NCBI RefSeq assembly: GCF_946151065.1
Contig: NZ_CAMGZA010000004.1
Coordinates: 1-64,000 of the forward strand
Reading direction: 5' to 3'
Source: Microbacterium sp. Marseille-Q6965
Lineage (GTDB): Bacteria > Actinomycetota > Actinomycetes > Actinomycetales > Microbacteriaceae
Length of the DNA: 64,000 bases
Shown here: positions 44,736-53,579 of the stretch, piece by piece
How the letters are laid out: each line of letters opens with the position of its first letter
Position numbering within the stretch: the first letter of the stretch is position 1
Program-made: the position numbers and the translations under genes
Notes under the pieces: generated by a model
What the model was told of the DNA's origin: nothing
What the model saw: the letters and a program-made list of their open reading frames with translations, nothing else
The model's database searches: none

Positions 44736-47206
44736 CGGCCCGCTCCGGCAGGGGGAGCGGTGCCGGCGGCGCCCGCCTCGGCGGCGGCCTTGCGTTCCGC
44801 CGTCGGCTCGCCGTACGTGGTGGTGCGCAGCCGGAAGGGGCGGAACAGCCGCTCCACGAGGCGGCGCGCCTCCGTCAGGGGCAGCTCCTGCCCCGCCTCG
44901 ACGCCCGCCCGCGGCAGCACCCGACCGTCGAGCAGGGTGCCGCCGAGGTCGTCGGCGCCGCTGCCCAGCAGCTCGGCGGTCGTGGCGCGATCGTGGCGGG
45001 TCCACGGCACCTGCAGATGGCGGATGGACTCGCCGAGCATGAGGCGCGAGACCGCCATCATCGCGCGGTGCTCATCGAGCGCCGCGCGATGCGGCACGAG
45101 CGGGACGCCGCCGGCGGGGCCGGGTAGCGGGATGGGCACGAACTCGGTGAAGCCGCGCGTGCGCGCCTGGATGGCCAGGAGGTGCCGCAGGTGCGCGATC
45201 CGCTCGCCCGCGGTCTCGACGTGGCCGTAGAACATCACGGAGGTCGAGGAGAAGCCGGCCTCGTGCGCGGCCACGATCGTCTCGGTCCAGCGGTCGATCT
45301 CCAGGTCGCCGGGCGCCACGAGCGCCCGCACCCGCTCGCTGGCGAGCTTGATCCCCGTGCCGGGCACGGAGTCGACGCCGGCCTCGCGCAGGGCGTGCAG
45401 CGCTCCCGCCAGCCCGAGTCCCGACCGGTCGGCGAGGTCGGCGAGATCCTGCGGGCGATACGCGTGCAGGTGCAGACCGGGCGCCGCGTGCCTCACCGTG
45501 CGGGCGATGTCGAGGTACGCATCGGCCGGTTCGGCGGGATCGACGAGACCCTGCACGCACAGCTCGGAGAGCCCGAGGTCCCACGCGTCGCGCGCCGCCG
45601 CGGCGAGCGCCTCGAGATCGTACGACTCGCCGTCCTGACTCATGCCCGCCGCGCGGAGGGTGGCGGCGCCGGCGCCAGAGGAGCGGTACCCCGTCGAGGC
45701 GATGTTGCGGTTCGCGACGATGCTCACCGCCTCGCCCACGGTGTACCGGCGCACGTCGTCCGCCGTGCGCACGAGCGCCTCCAGGTCGTCGCCGGTGGCG
45801 AGCAGCAGGCGCTCCCACTCGGCATCGTCGAGCGAGGCGGGGTCCTGCGCGGCGCGGTCGATCACCGCGGCGATGAGCCCCGTGGATCCGGACGACACGA
45901 GGGTGGGCGTCTGCTCGCGAGCCTCCGGCACTGCGGTCGAGGCGGCGTGGTGCTCGTCGGCGCGGGCGCCGCCGCGCCCGACGGGCCGCAGGCCCTCGAC
46001 GGCGAGCCCGTCTGCGCCGGCCAGCGCGAGCACGGCGGGGCGCAGCTGCGCGTCGATCCAGTCGGGGTCGCGCACGTACGGCGGGTGAGCCGTCAGCCGC
46101 TCGCGCAGCGTGAAGCCCAGCGCGGCGGTGGCCGCGGCGAGGTCATCGAGGTGCGGCCACGGGCGCTCGGGGTTGACGTGGTCGGCCGTGAGCGGCGACA
46201 CGCCGCCCCAGTCGTCGATGCCGGCGCGCACGAGCAGACCGAACTCGGTCGCATCGGAGAGGTTCGGCGGCACCTGCACGCGCATACCGGGACCCATGAC
46301 GATGCGCGTCACCGCGACGGCCGCGGCGTACTCGAGCAGCGAGGCGTCCGGCGCGCCCGCCGCGGCGGTGCGGGGCTTCGCCCGGAAGTTCTGGACGATG
46401 ACCTCCTGGATGTGCCCGTGGCGCTCGTGCGCGTCGCGCAGCGCGACGATCGACTCGGCGCGGTCGCGCAGCTCCTCGCCGATGCTGACGAGGATGCCCG
46501 TGGTGAACGGGATCCGCGCGCTGCCGGCGTCGTCGATCAGCTGCAGCCGCACCGCCGGATCCTTGTCGGGCGAGCCGTAGTGCACCTGCCCCGGCTCCTC
46601 GAACACCCGCCGCGAGGTGGTCTCGAGCATCACGCCCATGGACGGCGCCGTCGGGCGCAGCATCTCGAGCTCGTGGGGGCGCATGACGCCGGGGTTGAGG
46701 TGGGCGAGCATGCCGGTCTCGGCGGTGATGAGGCGGGCCATGGCGCCGACGTATTCGAGGGTGGAGGCGTAGCCGTGCTCGTCGAGCCAGGCGCGTGCCT
46801 CGGGCCAGCGGTCCTCCGGGCGGTCGCCCAGGGTCAGCAGCGCCTCCTTGCAGCCCATCGCGGCGCCGCGCCGGGCGACGGCGAGCACCTGCTCGGGGGA
46901 CATGTAGGCGGGCTTGTGCTTCTTCAGCAGCTGACCGGGGGTGTCGACGAACACGCAGTAGTGGCAGCGATCCCGGCACAGGGTGGTGAGCGGGATGAAC
47001 ACCTTGCGCGAGTAGGTGATGATCCCCGGTCGGTCGGCTGCGGCGAGGCCCTCGTCACGCAGCCGCGCGGCGAGCGCGAGCACGCGCTCGAGGTCGTCTC
47101 CCTCCGCGCGCAGCAGCGCGAGCGCGTCCTCCGCCCCCAACCGGGCGCCGTGTGCCGCGCGGTCGAGCGCGTCGGCCGTCGTGGGGACCGGGTCGATCAG
47201 CGTCAC
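44732..47206 (-). CDS. fbiC: FbiC-type FO synthase with a degenerate CofH half
   Basis: FO synthase makes the deazaflavin core of F420 using two radical-SAM domains. The N-terminal CofG half (to about 390) is intact: TTLCRDRCHYC carries Cys77, Cys81 and Cys84 for the iron-sulfur cluster, and LETTSRRVFEE, GHIQEVIVQNFRAK and GVSPLTADHVNPERPW all match. The C-terminal CofH half (about 440-800) keeps NRNI, ELCVQG, MFYGHVET, FTEFVPIPL and DDLGGTL. The CX3CX2C motif is gone, however: after NRNI (ending residue 502) it reads ASTGYRSSGAGAA with no cysteine. The length, 824, is near normal. The start is a GTG six bases after a GAGACT -10 box. Confidence 0.85.
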   Translation of the reverse strand: MTLIDPVPTTADALDRAAHGARLGAEDALALLRAEGDDLERVLALAARLRDEGLAAADRPGIITYSRKVFIPLTTLCRDRCHYCVFVDTPGQLLKKHKPAYMSPEQVLAVARRGAAMGCKEALLTLGDRPEDRWPEARAWLDEHGYASTLEYVGAMARLITAETGMLAHLNPGVMRPHELEMLRPTAPSMGVMLETTSRRVFEEPGQVHYGSPDKDPAVRLQLIDDAGSARIPFTTGILVSIGEELRDRAESIVALRDAHERHGHIQEVIVQNFRAKPRTAAAGAPDASLLEYAAAVAVTRIVMGPGMRVQVPPNLSDATEFGLLVRAGIDDWGGVSPLTADHVNPERPWPHLDDLAAATAALGFTLRERLTAHPPYVRDPDWIDAQLRPAVLALAGADGLAVEGLRPVGRGGARADEHHAASTAVPEAREQTPTLVSSGSTGLIAAVIDRAAQDPASLDDAEWERLLLATGDDLEALVRTADDVRRYTVGEAVSIVANRNIASTGYRSSGAGAATLRAAGMSQDGESYDLEALAAAARDAWDLGLSELCVQGLVDPAEPADAYLDIARTVRHAAPGLHLHAYRPQDLADLADRSGLGLAGALHALREAGVDSVPGTGIKLASERVRALVAPGDLEIDRWTETIVAAHEAGFSSTSVMFYGHVETAGERIAHLRHLLAIQARTRGFTEFVPIPLPGPAGGVPLVPHRAALDEHRAMMAVSRLMLGESIRHLQVPWTRHDRATTAELLGSGADDLGGTLLDGRVLPRAGVEAGQELPLTEARRLVERLFRPFRLRTTTYGEPTAERKAAAEAGAAGTAPPAGAGR

Positions 47207-47359
47207 CGCTTCAGTCTCTCACCGCGGGGGCGCAGTGGCCTCGTGGATTCGCGCCGCGGGGGCGCGGCCTCCCGCTGTGGGGGGGCGGCCAATCGGGCCC
47301 GCGCGCGTTCGTCGCGCGCGCACGGGGAGCAGTCCCGCGCCGCGTGCCAGGATGGGGTC

Positions 47360-47860
47360 ATGGTGACGCTGCTCCTCGACCAGACGCGCCTCGAGATCGT
47401 GCTGTCGGCGACCGAGCGCGCCCTCGCGTTCCGCCGTGAGTCGCTCACGCTGGAGCGGAAGGCGATCCGCCGCGTGCAGCTGACGGATGAGCCGTGGACG
47501 TGGCTGCGCGGCATCCGTGCCGCCGGCACGCACGTGCCGGGCGCGATCGCCATGGGAACGTGGCGGGCGTCCAAGGGCACCGACTTCGTCGTGCTCAACG
47601 GCCGCAAGCGTCACGGCGTCGTGATCGAGCTGGTGCGCGGGGAGTCGTTCTCGCGGGTGATCCTCTCGACGCGGCACGGCCTCGCGCTCGTGCAGGCGCT
47701 GCGTCTCGACGACGTGCCCGAAGCCTCCGACGTCGCCGAGCTGGCGGCCGCATCGCCGCGGAAGTCGGGCGGCAAGAAGTCGCCGGGCTCCGATCCCGCG
47801 CCCGCGCGCAAGCCCGCGCCGAAGCGCGTCCCGGCACCCCGGCCCGCGCCGGCGAGCTGA
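47360..47860 (+). CDS. Conserved actinobacterial protein, PH-like, function unknown
   Basis: A 166-residue protein. The first 115 residues are rich in beta strands with Trp/Arg patches (EPWTWLRGIRAAGTHVPG; MGTWRASKGTDFVVLN) and resemble small bacterial PH-type domains, but I cannot name a family with certainty. The last 45 residues are a Lys/Pro/Ala-rich disordered tail. It is divergent from fbiC. CAGGAT at 47348-47353 lies six bases before the ATG, so it is probably leaderless. It converges on the ABC ATPase gene with a 27-bp gap. Confidence 0.6.
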   Translation: MVTLLLDQTRLEIVLSATERALAFRRESLTLERKAIRRVQLTDEPWTWLRGIRAAGTHVPGAIAMGTWRASKGTDFVVLNGRKRHGVVIELVRGESFSRVILSTRHGLALVQALRLDDVPEASDVAELAAASPRKSGGKKSPGSDPAPARKPAPKRVPAPRPAPAS

Positions 47861-47887
47861 GCGGCCGCCGCCCGAGGGGCGCTCGAC

Positions 47888-49618
47888 TCAGTCGCGGCGC
47901 TCGGGCTGTTCGGGCTGTGTCGACCGGTCGGCGTCGTCGGTTCCGGTCGCGTCCTCCGCGCCCAGACCGGCGTCGGCGGCATCGCCGTCGGGACCCTCGA
48001 TCAGCTCGGCCTCGATGACCTCGTCGCTCGCCGTGCCCTCTTCCTCGGGAATGACGTCCATGGCCTGCGTCTCGAGCAGGTAGCTCGGTACGAACTCGGC
48101 GTCGAACGGCTCCTCGCGCGCGGGGGCTTCGGCCGCCTCGCCCAGGCGGTCGGCGAAGCTGGGGCCGACCGACCAGGGGCTGTCGCCGCCGTCCTCCACG
48201 CCGGTGCCGGGCACGTCGGCCGCCGCCTCGGCGTCTTCGGCGCCCGCCGGCTCGGCGTCCTCGGTGCCCTCGGGCTCGTCGTCCTCGGGACCCTCCGGCT
48301 CGTCCGACTCCCGCTGCACCGCGGCGAGCACCTCGGCAAAGAGGGCCGCGGCGTCGGACGCGCCGGACTCCTCCTCGTCGGTGCCGTCCGCCGGCGGATC
48401 GCTGGGGGTGTCGGCGGCCTGCTCCTCGAGGGTATGCGTGCCGGGGAGGGGCTCGGGGTCGAGGGTGGTCGCGTCGGCGGCGAAGGCGGTGGCGGCGGCG
48501 CCGGCGAGGCCGGTCACGCTCGCGGCGTCGCCGAGCCCGGCCGCGGTCGCGAGGTCCGTCTCGGCGTCGGGGTCGCCCGTCGGCGCGGCGCCCGTCTCAT
48601 GCGCGGTGCCCGTCTCCTCGTCGCCGGCATCCGGGGTGAGGATCCGCTCCTCGACCGCGGGCACGGCGTCGGGCGTCGCGGCCGCGGCGGTCGGCGCTCC
48701 GAGGGCGGCGGTCTGCTGCGAGCGGCGACCGCTCACGAGGTCGAGGAACACGTCCTCCAGGCTCGGCGTGCGCTGGTGCAGCGTCGACAGTGCGATGCCG
48801 GCCGAGGCGGCGAGACGGCCGATCTCCTCCGCGGAGGCGCCGCGCACGTTCAGACCCGAGCGGAGCACCTCGCAGTCGAAGCCGCGCTCGCGCAGCAGGG
48901 TCGACAGCGCGGCCCGGTCGGGCGAGTCGACGGCGACGACGGGCGCCTCCACCTCGGCCAGCTGCTCGATGCCGCCGTTGAAGACGAGGTTGCCGTTGGA
49001 CATGATCAGGACGCGGTCCGCGATCTGCTGCACCTCGCTGAGCAGATGCGACGACATCAGCACCGTCCGTCCCTCATCGGCCAGGCTGCGCATGAGCAGG
49101 CGCATCCATCGGATGCCCTCGGGGTCGAGCCCGTTGGCGGGCTCGTCGAACACGAGCACTCCGGGGTCGCCCAGGAGCGCCTGGGCCACGCTGAGCCGCT
49201 GCCGCATGCCGAGCGAGTACCCGCCGATGCGCATGTCCGCGACATCGGCGAGGCCGACCAGGTCGAGCACTTCGCGAACGCGGGCCACGGGCACGCCGGC
49301 CGACTTGGCCACGCCGGTGAGGTGCCGCACGGCGGTGCGGCGGGGGCGGTAGGCCATCTCGGCCTCGCCCACCCAGCCCACGGTGCGCGCCGGCGAGGGG
49401 ATGCGCGCGTACGGCACGCCGCCGATCGTCGCCTGACCGCTCGACGGCTTGAGCTGGCCGAGCAGGATGCGCAGCGTGGTCGTCTTCCCAGCGCCGTTCG
49501 GCCCCAGGAAGGCGGTAACGGAACCGGGCTCGATCCGTGCGGTGAGGTCGGAGACCGCGGCGACGTCGCCGAAGACCTTCGTCACCCCGGTGAACTCGAG
49601 CACTTTCCCGTCGGCCAT
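47888..49618 (-). CDS. ABC transporter ATP-binding protein with long acidic C-terminal extension
   Basis: A 576-residue protein. Residues 1-310 are a normal ABC-2/drug-type ATPase: Walker A GPNGAGKTTTLRILL near 39, the Q-loop region, signature YSLGMRQRL, Walker B VLVFDEPANGLDPEG, and a C-terminal LEDVFLDLV. From about 311 to the end is a low-complexity region very rich in Ala, Asp, Glu, Gly and Pro (repeats such as EGPEDDEPEGTEDAEPAGAE), with no recognized domain. No permease gene is adjacent, so the membrane partner lies elsewhere. Confidence 0.85.
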   Translation of the reverse strand: MADGKVLEFTGVTKVFGDVAAVSDLTARIEPGSVTAFLGPNGAGKTTTLRILLGQLKPSSGQATIGGVPYARIPSPARTVGWVGEAEMAYRPRRTAVRHLTGVAKSAGVPVARVREVLDLVGLADVADMRIGGYSLGMRQRLSVAQALLGDPGVLVFDEPANGLDPEGIRWMRLLMRSLADEGRTVLMSSHLLSEVQQIADRVLIMSNGNLVFNGGIEQLAEVEAPVVAVDSPDRAALSTLLRERGFDCEVLRSGLNVRGASAEEIGRLAASAGIALSTLHQRTPSLEDVFLDLVSGRRSQQTAALGAPTAAAATPDAVPAVEERILTPDAGDEETGTAHETGAAPTGDPDAETDLATAAGLGDAASVTGLAGAAATAFAADATTLDPEPLPGTHTLEEQAADTPSDPPADGTDEEESGASDAAALFAEVLAAVQRESDEPEGPEDDEPEGTEDAEPAGAEDAEAAADVPGTGVEDGGDSPWSVGPSFADRLGEAAEAPAREEPFDAEFVPSYLLETQAMDVIPEEEGTASDEVIEAELIEGPDGDAADAGLGAEDATGTDDADRSTQPEQPERRD

Positions 49619-49739
49619 GCGGCCCCTCTCGTCATGAAGCGTTCACCTCTATCTTGGCGGATAGACCCGCGGAATACCGGATCGACGGCGCCGTGGCCCC
49701 CGCGCCGCGCCCTCCCGCCGATCCACTAACGTGGCCCGC

Positions 49740-50831
49740 GTGAGCGACACCGACAGCCGCGACCGCGTCCTCGCCCGCACCGGGGGCGGCGTCGGTCGCA
49801 TCACGCTGAACCGCCCCGAGGTGATCAACGCCGTCGACGTCGGCATGGTGGAGACGATCCTCGCCACGCTGCGCGCCTGGCGTGAAGACCCCGAGATCGA
49901 GGTCGTCCTCATCGACGGGGCGGGCGAGCGCGGGCTGTGCGCCGGCGGCGATGTGCGTGCTCTCCGCGACGCCATCGTGGTGGGCGACATCGCGGCCGTC
50001 GACGCGTTCTTCCTCGCGGAGTACCGTGCCAACGCGCTCATCGGCGCGTTCCCGAAGCCGGTGGTGGCGTTCATGGACGGCGTCACGATGGGCGGCGGCA
50101 TCGGGTTGTCGGCCCACGCGGGCGTGCGGATCGTGACGGAACGCTCGCGCCTCGCGATGCCCGAGACGCGCCTCGGGTTCACACCGGACGTCGGCGGGTC
50201 CTGGCTGCTCTCGCACGCGCCGGGACGGCTCGGCGAGTTCCTGGCGCTCACGAGCTGGACCATGGGCCCGGCGGATGCCATCCACTGCGGCTTCGCCGAC
50301 CATCTCGTGCCGTCGGGACATCTGGACGACCTGCGTCACGCCCTGCAGACGCGCGCCGATCCGGGCACGCCCAACGAGCTTGCGCTGCTGTTCGACGAGT
50401 CTCCCGAGGCGGGACCGGTGCAGCGGGCGCGGCCGTGGATCGACGAGGCGTTCTCGGCCGGATCGGTGGCGGAGATCATCGACCGCCTGCGCGGAATGGG
50501 CGAGGTCGACGGCGAGATCACGCCGGCCGCGGCGTTGGCGGAACTCGAGCAACGCGCACCCCTCGCGCTCGAGGTCACCCTGCGGGCCGTGCGCCGCTCC
50601 CGCGAGCTTCCCGGCCTCAACGCGGCGATCGAGCAGGAGCACCATCTCGTGTCGTACTTCGTGCGCACCCAGCCCGACATGCCCGAGGGCATCAGGGCAC
50701 AGGTGGTGGACAAGGACCGCACCCCCCGCTGGCGCCCGGCCACCCTGACCGAGGTGACGCCGCAGGCGGTGGACGAGGCGTTCGCGCACCGCAGCCCCCG
50801 GCCGCTGTGGGACCGCGCCCCCGGCGAGTGA
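49740..50831 (+). CDS. Enoyl-CoA hydratase/isomerase family, 3-hydroxyisobutyryl-CoA hydrolase type
   Basis: A 363-residue crotonase-fold protein. Length and sequence fit 3-hydroxyisobutyryl-CoA hydrolases of valine breakdown rather than short enoyl-CoA hydratases: GGVGRITLNRPEVINAVD, GLCAGGDVRALRDAIV, MDGVTMGGGIGLSAHAGVRI with the oxyanion-hole glycines, and MPETRLGFTPDVGGSWLLS with the catalytic Glu region. A GTG at 49740 is chosen, seven bases after a TAACGT -10; a GTG nine bases earlier is also in frame. The next gene follows after 19 bp. Confidence 0.82.
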   Translation: MSDTDSRDRVLARTGGGVGRITLNRPEVINAVDVGMVETILATLRAWREDPEIEVVLIDGAGERGLCAGGDVRALRDAIVVGDIAAVDAFFLAEYRANALIGAFPKPVVAFMDGVTMGGGIGLSAHAGVRIVTERSRLAMPETRLGFTPDVGGSWLLSHAPGRLGEFLALTSWTMGPADAIHCGFADHLVPSGHLDDLRHALQTRADPGTPNELALLFDESPEAGPVQRARPWIDEAFSAGSVAEIIDRLRGMGEVDGEITPAAALAELEQRAPLALEVTLRAVRRSRELPGLNAAIEQEHHLVSYFVRTQPDMPEGIRAQVVDKDRTPRWRPATLTEVTPQAVDEAFAHRSPRPLWDRAPGE

Positions 50832-50850
50832 GAGGAAAAAGAACCCGAGC

Positions 50851-51681
50851 ATGGTGAGCACGCACGATCTCGGCACGTACGGCGTCTGGCGGTGGGAATC
50901 GGGCGTCGACGGGCAGTTCGCCGCCGGCGTCGAGCGCCTCGGTTACGGCACGCTCTGGATCGGCGGCAGCCCGACCGGCGATCTGGGGGTGGTGGAGCGC
51001 GCGCTGGACGCGACCGAGCGCCTCATCGTCACCACCGGCATCGTGAACATCTGGAGGGACGAGGCACGGCCGATCGCCGCGGCGTTCCACCGCATCCAGC
51101 AGCGCCACCCCGGTCGCTTCGTTCTGGGCATCGGCTCGGGCCACCGCGAGGTGACGCCCCAGCGCGTGCGTCCGCTGGCGGCGCTGCGGGCGTACCTCGA
51201 CGTGCTCGACGGCGAGGGCGTGCCGCGTGAGCAGCTGCTGCTGGCGGCGCTGGGCGACCGCACGCTCGCTCTCGCGGCGGAGCGCACGCTCGGTGCGCAC
51301 CCGTACCTCACCGTCCCTGCCCACACCGCGCACGCGCGCGGCGTGCTCGGGCACGGGCCGCTGCTCGCGCCCGAGCTCAAGGCGGTCGTCGGCGTGGACC
51401 AGGAGCGCGGCCGCCACATCGCGCGCCGCTACCTGCGCCGCTACTTCGGGCTCGAGAACTACGTCAACGCCCTCATCCGCTTCGGTGTGGATCCCGCCGA
51501 TTTCGCGGACCTCGGCAGCGACCGCCTCATCGACCTCGTGACGCCCACCACGACCGAGGCCGTCGTCGCGGGCCTGCGTGCGCATCTCGACGCGGGCGCC
51601 GACCACGTCAGCGTGCAGATGCTCGGCGACGAGCCGCTCGCCGGGCTGGAGACGGTGGCCCGGGCGCTCGGACTCGTGTGA
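50851..51681 (+). CDS. LLM-class F420-dependent oxidoreductase
   Basis: A 276-residue luciferase-like protein of the actinobacterial TIGR03620 type. It has LGTYGVWRWESGVD at the N-terminus, GYGTLWIGGSPTGDL, TTGIVNIWRDEARPIAAAF and RFVLGIGSGHRE, where the Gly-rich loop meets the cofactor. Members of this group are predicted to use F420, which this organism can make. Substrate unknown. GAGAGGAAAA precedes the ATG. It probably forms an operon with the enoyl-CoA hydratase-like gene. Confidence 0.8.
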   Translation: MVSTHDLGTYGVWRWESGVDGQFAAGVERLGYGTLWIGGSPTGDLGVVERALDATERLIVTTGIVNIWRDEARPIAAAFHRIQQRHPGRFVLGIGSGHREVTPQRVRPLAALRAYLDVLDGEGVPREQLLLAALGDRTLALAAERTLGAHPYLTVPAHTAHARGVLGHGPLLAPELKAVVGVDQERGRHIARRYLRRYFGLENYVNALIRFGVDPADFADLGSDRLIDLVTPTTTEAVVAGLRAHLDAGADHVSVQMLGDEPLAGLETVARALGLV

Positions 51682-51851
51682 GCCACGCGCTCGCGGCTCA
51701 CAGCGGGGGCCCGGAGCGGGACGCACGCCCCGGCGCCGTTCCGCCGGGAGCGGACGCGGGGGTTTCCCGCCTACCGCGTGTCGGAGGTCCGTGGCACGAT
51801 CGGACGGTGCTCCCTTCGGGCACGCCCTCCCGCCCCTGATCCGGAGAACCC

Positions 51852-53579
51852 GTGCTCGGAAAGCTCCTCGCCCGCTACCTGAAGCGCTACCGCCTGATGC
51901 TCGTCGGCGTGCTGGTGTTCCAGCTCGCGTCGGCGCTCGCTGCCCTGTATCTGCCCACCCTGAACGCGGCGATCATCGACCAGGGCGTCGCCACCGGCGA
52001 TGTCGCCTACATCGTCCGCACCGGCCTGTTCATGCTGCTCGTGGCGCTCGGTCAGATCGTCGCGGGCATCCTCGCCACGTTCTGCGCGGCGCGTGCCGCC
52101 ATGGGTGCGGGCCGCGACATCCGCCGCGACGTGTTCGAGCGCGTCAGCGGGTTCAGCGAGCGAGAGGTGTCGCACTTCGGCGCGGGATCGCTCATCACCC
52201 GCAACACGAACGACGTGCAGCAGGTGCAGATGCTCGCCATGCTGGGCGCCACGATGCTCGTGATGGCGCCGATGATGGCGATCGGCGGCATCATCATGGC
52301 GCTGCGGCAGGACGTGGGCCTCAGCTGGATCCTGGGGGTGTCGATCCCCGTCCTGCTGGTCCTCGCCGGCCTCGTCATTGGCCGCATGGTTCCACTGTTC
52401 CGCAGCTACCAGGGCAAGCTCGACGCCGTGAACCGCGTGATGCGCGAGCAGCTCACGGGCGTGCGGGTCGTCCGCGCGTTCGTGCGCGAGGGCATCGAGC
52501 AGGAGCGCTTCCGCCTCGCCAACGTCGACATCATGGTCGTCGGGCGCAAGGTCGGCTCGCTGTTCGTGCTGCTGTTCCCGCTCGTCATGCTCGTGCTCAA
52601 CGTCACCGTGGTCGCCGTGGTGTGGTTCGGGGCCTTCGAGGTGAACACCGGCGACACGCAGATCGGCACGATCTTCGCCTTCATGCAGTACGTCGGCCAG
52701 ATCCTCGGCGGCGTCATGATGGCGAGCTTCATGGCGATCATGATCCCCCGCGCCTCCGTGTCGGCCGATCGCATCGGCGAGGTGCTCGACAGTCGCAGCA
52801 CGCTCGTGCGGCCCGCGGAGCCGGTCCGCGAGATGACCCGCCCCGGCGAGGTGGCCTTCGACGGGGTGTCGTTCACCTACCCGGGCGCCGACCAGCCGGT
52901 GCTCGAGGGCATCTCGTTCCGCGCGGAGCCCGGCGAGACGGTGGCGATCATCGGTTCGACCGGCTCGGGCAAGACGACCCTCGTCTCGCTCATCCCGCGC
53001 CTGTTCGACGCGACCGCGGGAACCGTGCGGGTCCAGGGCGTGGACGTGCGCCAGGCCGACCTCGACGTGCTGTGGCGCGGCATCGGCCTCGTGCCGCAGC
53101 GCCCCTTCCTGTTCAGCGGCACGATCGCGTCCAACCTGCGGTTCGGCCGCGAGGACGCCACGGATGAGGAGCTGTGGCGGGCCCTGGAGATCGCCCAGGC
53201 CGCCGACTTCGTGCGCGAGAAGCCAGAGCAGCTCGACAGCCGGATCGCTCAGGGCGGCACGAACGTGTCGGGCGGCCAGCGCCAGCGTCTGGCGATCGCC
53301 CGGGCGATCGTGCACCAGCCCGACATCCTCGTCTTCGACGACTCGTTCTCCGCCCTCGACCTCACCACCGATGCGCGGCTGCGCCAGGCGCTGTGGCGCG
53401 AGCTGCCGGCCGTGACGAAGATCGTCGTCGCGCAGCGTGTCTCGACCATCACCGACGCCGACCGGATCGTCGTGCTGGAGGACGGCCGCATGGTGGGTCT
53501 CGGCACCCACGAGGAGTTGCTCGAGTCGAGCCAGACGTACCGCGAGATCGTGGAGTCGCAGATGGGAGTGGCGTCGTGA
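51852..53579 (+). CDS. ABC exporter half-transporter, first subunit (degenerate catalytic Glu)
   Basis: A 575-residue exporter half with six membrane helices (about 15-310) and an ATPase domain. Walker A GSTGSGKTT starts near residue 368 and the signature is NVSGGQRQRL. Walker B ends LVFDDSFSALD, with Asp497 where the catalytic Glu is expected, the mark of the non-hydrolytic site in heterodimeric exporters of the LmrC/TM287 type. The start is a GTG at 51852 after GGAGAA. The second subunit starts inside its stop codon. Confidence 0.88.
   Translation: MLGKLLARYLKRYRLMLVGVLVFQLASALAALYLPTLNAAIIDQGVATGDVAYIVRTGLFMLLVALGQIVAGILATFCAARAAMGAGRDIRRDVFERVSGFSEREVSHFGAGSLITRNTNDVQQVQMLAMLGATMLVMAPMMAIGGIIMALRQDVGLSWILGVSIPVLLVLAGLVIGRMVPLFRSYQGKLDAVNRVMREQLTGVRVVRAFVREGIEQERFRLANVDIMVVGRKVGSLFVLLFPLVMLVLNVTVVAVVWFGAFEVNTGDTQIGTIFAFMQYVGQILGGVMMASFMAIMIPRASVSADRIGEVLDSRSTLVRPAEPVREMTRPGEVAFDGVSFTYPGADQPVLEGISFRAEPGETVAIIGSTGSGKTTLVSLIPRLFDATAGTVRVQGVDVRQADLDVLWRGIGLVPQRPFLFSGTIASNLRFGREDATDEELWRALEIAQAADFVREKPEQLDSRIAQGGTNVSGGQRQRLAIARAIVHQPDILVFDDSFSALDLTTDARLRQALWRELPAVTKIVVAQRVSTITDADRIVVLEDGRMVGLGTHEELLESSQTYREIVESQMGVAS

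Noticed and set aside
45600..45740. A frameshift as the cause of the missing CofH cysteines
   Set aside because: Translations of the other two frames here also lack the cysteines, and the correct frame continues unbroken with conserved CofH segments on both sides.
47283..47335. GC-rich palindrome between fbiC and the 47360 gene as a terminator
   Set aside because: Both neighbours are transcribed away from it, so a terminator makes no sense; it may be only GC-rich composition.
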